Position numbers and translations under genes: made by a program. Below, piece by piece: positions 61,355 to 64,000 of a DNA stretch of 64,000 nucleotides (position 1 is the first letter of the stretch; each line of letters opens with the position of its first letter). The DNA is from Alistipes sp. (GTDB taxonomy: Bacteria; Bacteroidota; Bacteroidia; Bacteroidales; Rikenellaceae). Location: NCBI GenBank assembly GCA_017547175.1, contig JAFYQI010000007.1, positions 1 through 64,000 on the forward strand. The letters are read 5' to 3'. The notes beneath the pieces were generated by a model. That model ran no database searches. It was not told the origin of the DNA and saw only the letters and a program-made list of their open reading frames with translations.

Positions 61355-63904
61355 ATGAACTATTTGGTAAAGATAACAGTACTTGCAGCGATACTTCTGT
61401 CGTTTGTCGCACCCCTCGCGGCTCAAGAGGCAGACTCGATCGAAGCGACCGACACGACTGTGGTCGAAAAGTATTTCGACGAGAACGCTCCGATGTTTCG
61501 AACAACAGGCAACCAGCAACAGCAATACTACATCCGCAAGGTAAATGTACGCGGCTTGGAGTACCTTGACCCCAATTTGGTGAAGGCATCGGCCGGTTTG
61601 GTCGACGGCGATTCGATTCTACTGCCGAGCAACTTCATCTCAAACGTCATCACGCGTTTGTGGAATCAGCGTTACTTTGCCGATGTAAAGGTAGGTGCCG
61701 AGATCGAAGGCGACAGCCTTGACTTGGAGGTTTTCCTGAAAGAGCGTCCGCGTGTATTCAATTGGGAGTTTGAGGGTATCACGACCAGCAAGAAAAAGGA
61801 TATCATGGAGAAGCTCCAGCTGCGTCGCAACAGCGAGCTTTCGGATTACATTCTCGACAAGAATGTCAAGCTGATCAAGGAGTATTGGAAGGAGAAAGGT
61901 TTCCGCAATGCACAGGTAAGCTACCGCATTGAGCAGGATACGGTGCGCTCACAATACGCCAACGTCACCTTTGTCATCGACCGTGGTGAGCGCGTCAAGA
62001 TTGGTCAAATCAACTTCGACGGCAACCAGGAGTTTGATGCCAAGCGTCTACGCCGCACCTTCAAAAAGACCCACCAAAAGTCGATCAATTTCTTCAAAAG
62101 TACACGTCTGAAGGATCAGGAGTATGAGGAGGATAAGGATTTGCTGATCGACTTCTACAACTCGAAGGGTTTTCGAAATGCACACATCTTGAGCGATTCG
62201 ATCTATGAGTATGAGCCGAATCGATTGGCCATCGACCTGAAGGTATCGGAGGGTAACAAATACTACATCCGAGACATTACCTGGGTGGGCAACTCGATCT
62301 ATACGACCGAGCAATTGCAGAGCATGTTTGCTGTCAAGAAGGGTGACACCTACGACAAAAAATCGATGCACAAACGACTCGGTATCGGCAAGGAGGAGAA
62401 CCCCGAAGATATGTCGATTAAATCGCTCTATCAAAACAGCGGTTATCTGATGTCGCAAATCGAGCCGACCGAGACAATCATCGGCACCGACTCGATCGAC
62501 CTGGAGTTGAAGATTTTTGAGGGTAAACCTTTCACGATCAATGAAGTTGGCATCACGGGTAACATCCGTGTCGACGACGAGGTGATTCGTCGTGAGCTCT
62601 ATACCCGTCCGGGTGAGCTGTATGACCGATCGATGCTCATGCAGACCATCCGCATGCTTGGCTCGATGGGCCACTTCAACCCCGAAGCCATCATGCCTGA
62701 CATCAAGCCCGTATCGAACGAGTTGGTCGATGTAAACTGGCCGCTTGAGGAACAGGCCTCCGACCAGTTCAACATTGCCGGAGGTTGGGGCTCGGGTACC
62801 TTTGTCGGCTCGGTAGGTATCACCTTCAACAACCTTTCGATTAAGAATGCCTTCAAGAAGGGCGCTTGGCGTCCCTACCCGATGGGACAAAACCAGCGTC
62901 TGTCGATCAATGCACAGACCAACGGTACCTACTACAAGGCCTTCTCGTTCTCGTTTACCGATCCTTGGCTGGGTGGCAAAAAGCCCAATTCGTTTACCAT
63001 CTCGGCCCATATCTCGGAGCAGAACAACGCCTACTATGTATGGCAGACTTCAACCATGCACTTCCGCACCTATGGTGCCGCCATCGGTCTGGGTAAGCGC
63101 ATGAATTGGCCCGACCCCTACTTCACCTTCTACGGTGAGGCCAGCTACGAGCGTTACGACCTGAAGAACTGGTCCTCGTTTATCATGTCGAATGGTGCGG
63201 CCAACATGATCTCCTTACGATTGGTATTAAACCGCAACTCGGTTGATCAGCCGATCTACCCCCGTCGCGGTTCGGACATCAGCCTTTCGTTGCAGATCAC
63301 GCCCCCTCACTCGGCTTGGGATGGCAAAGATTACTCGAGCAGTACAATGAGCGATCAGGAGCGATACAAATGGATCGAGTTCCACAAGTGGCAGCTCAAA
63401 GGTCAGTGGTTCCAGGCTCTGAGCAACGACCAGAAATTGGTGCTGATGCTCAAGGCTGAGATGGGTTATCTAGGCCACTACAACAAGTACAAGACCTCGC
63501 CCTTCCAGCGATTCGAGGTCGGTGGTGACGGTATGTCGGGTTACAACATCTACGGTATCGACATTATCTCGATGCGCGGTTACGAGGATGGGGCACTCGA
63601 TCCGGTGAACGAATACTACTCGGTGGCCTACAACAAATACACGGCTGAGTTACGCTACCCCGTGATTCTGAAGCCTTCGTCGCAGATCTATGTATTGGGC
63701 TTCCTCGAAGGTGGTAACGCCTTCAATTCGTGGAAATCGTTCTCGCCCTTCAAGATCAAGCGTTCGGCCGGTGTCGGTGTCCGCCTCTACCTCCCCGTGG
63801 TAGGTATGCTTGGTATCGACTGGGGTTACGGTTTCGATCCCCCGGCAGGTTCGACCACCAAGAGTGGCTCACAGTTCCACTTCGTCATGGGACAGCAGTT
63901 CTAA
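61355..63904 (+). CDS. bamA: Outer-membrane protein assembly factor BamA
   Basis: BamA folds beta-barrel proteins into the outer membrane. The 849-residue protein has a signal peptide (1-23), five POTRA domains (about 55-440) and a C-terminal Omp85 barrel ending with Phe849; the segment ISMRGYEDGALDP corresponds to the conserved loop-6 region (RGF/RGY). It follows uppS. Its closest relative in this window is the TamL-type protein at 25158-27548. Confidence 0.96.
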   Translation: MNYLVKITVLAAILLSFVAPLAAQEADSIEATDTTVVEKYFDENAPMFRTTGNQQQQYYIRKVNVRGLEYLDPNLVKASAGLVDGDSILLPSNFISNVITRLWNQRYFADVKVGAEIEGDSLDLEVFLKERPRVFNWEFEGITTSKKKDIMEKLQLRRNSELSDYILDKNVKLIKEYWKEKGFRNAQVSYRIEQDTVRSQYANVTFVIDRGERVKIGQINFDGNQEFDAKRLRRTFKKTHQKSINFFKSTRLKDQEYEEDKDLLIDFYNSKGFRNAHILSDSIYEYEPNRLAIDLKVSEGNKYYIRDITWVGNSIYTTEQLQSMFAVKKGDTYDKKSMHKRLGIGKEENPEDMSIKSLYQNSGYLMSQIEPTETIIGTDSIDLELKIFEGKPFTINEVGITGNIRVDDEVIRRELYTRPGELYDRSMLMQTIRMLGSMGHFNPEAIMPDIKPVSNELVDVNWPLEEQASDQFNIAGGWGSGTFVGSVGITFNNLSIKNAFKKGAWRPYPMGQNQRLSINAQTNGTYYKAFSFSFTDPWLGGKKPNSFTISAHISEQNNAYYVWQTSTMHFRTYGAAIGLGKRMNWPDPYFTFYGEASYERYDLKNWSSFIMSNGAANMISLRLVLNRNSVDQPIYPRRGSDISLSLQITPPHSAWDGKDYSSSTMSDQERYKWIEFHKWQLKGQWFQALSNDQKLVLMLKAEMGYLGHYNKYKTSPFQRFEVGGDGMSGYNIYGIDIISMRGYEDGALDPVNEYYSVAYNKYTAELRYPVILKPSSQIYVLGFLEGGNAFNSWKSFSPFKIKRSAGVGVRLYLPVVGMLGIDWGYGFDPPAGSTTKSGSQFHFVMGQQF

Positions 63905-64000
63905 CACGATAGAGAGGAGAGCTTGACTGCAACACAATAAAAGAGTTACAAGCACGTTATTTATATAGGTATGCTTCTTGCTGCCGAACAAAAACGGATA
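63905..64000 (+). other. Intergenic end of window after bamA
   Basis: No promoter, terminator or RNA gene is clear. An ATG at 63969 opens a frame running off the window (MLLAAEQKRI); this is too short to assess. Confidence 0.3.

Overview
The window comes from a Bacteroidales bacterium, most likely Rikenellaceae/Alistipes-like. The phylum call rests on many perfect Bacteroidetes-type promoters (-7 element TAnnTTTG, often with a TTG/TTTG element 19-20 bp upstream), a MurF-alanine racemase fusion, TamL- and BamA-type outer-membrane factors, BatD/BatE, DUF3127, a 37-residue peptide gene ahead of a fimbrillin-like lipoprotein, and pectin- and starch-degrading lipoproteins. The family-level call is inference from overall gene content and codon style. 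No rRNA, CRISPR array, insertion sequence, prophage or defence island was seen.

Layout. Bases 1-3800: end of a surface-lipoprotein unit, then plsX, rpmF and a YceD-like gene, and a divergent hypothetical. 3800-7300: a CotH/lamin-tail lipoprotein and gap, separated by a cluster of structured repeats. 7400-21940: a long leftward run of closely packed genes (amidase, MCE/MlaD, mutS2, murF-alr, RsmI-like methylase, grpE, dnaJ, small membrane protein, mutL, rhomboid, EEP phosphatase, YhcH) covering cell-wall, envelope and genome-maintenance functions. 21970-27550: lptD and tamL converge on a long hairpin. 27570-32830: nitroreductase, dapF, a hydrolase, a DUF3127 protein and rpsA. 33040-34230: a decayed region with a saccharopine-dehydrogenase-family pseudogene, tRNA-Lys, a repeated tRNA 3' end and a coding fragment. 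34240-42350: carbohydrate degradation (GH105, GH106, pullulanase, GH28) plus a YegP protein. 42400-47400: recR, batE, batD, fumarase. 47640-52640: glycolysis and lipid precursors (fba, a CE7 esterase, gpsA, pgi). 52700-63900: a membrane-anchored rubrerythrin-like protein, yebC, a VOC enzyme, two divergent EamA transporters, tsaC, cca, pdxJ, nadK, uppS and bamA.

How the genes fit together. Central metabolism (gap, fba, pgi, fumarase, gpsA) and envelope building (plsX, uppS, murF-alr, dapF, amidase, MCE, lptD, tamL, bamA) dominate. GH105 and GH106 overlap by 4 bp and, with GH28, suggest attack on rhamnogalacturonan/pectin. No SusC/SusD pair or regulator lies beside them, so this is not a classical polysaccharide utilization locus as seen here.

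Most of the window is ordinary core genome. The points most worth a second look are: the roughly 115-bp cloverleaf-like intergenic repeats; a 3' tRNA-Lys duplication that looks like the scar of a tiny integrated element; the MutL with an altered endonuclease motif; the membrane-tethered rubrerythrin with altered ligand positions; the short peptide before the lipoprotein; and repeated promoter dyads before GH106. No complete undescribed system was found.
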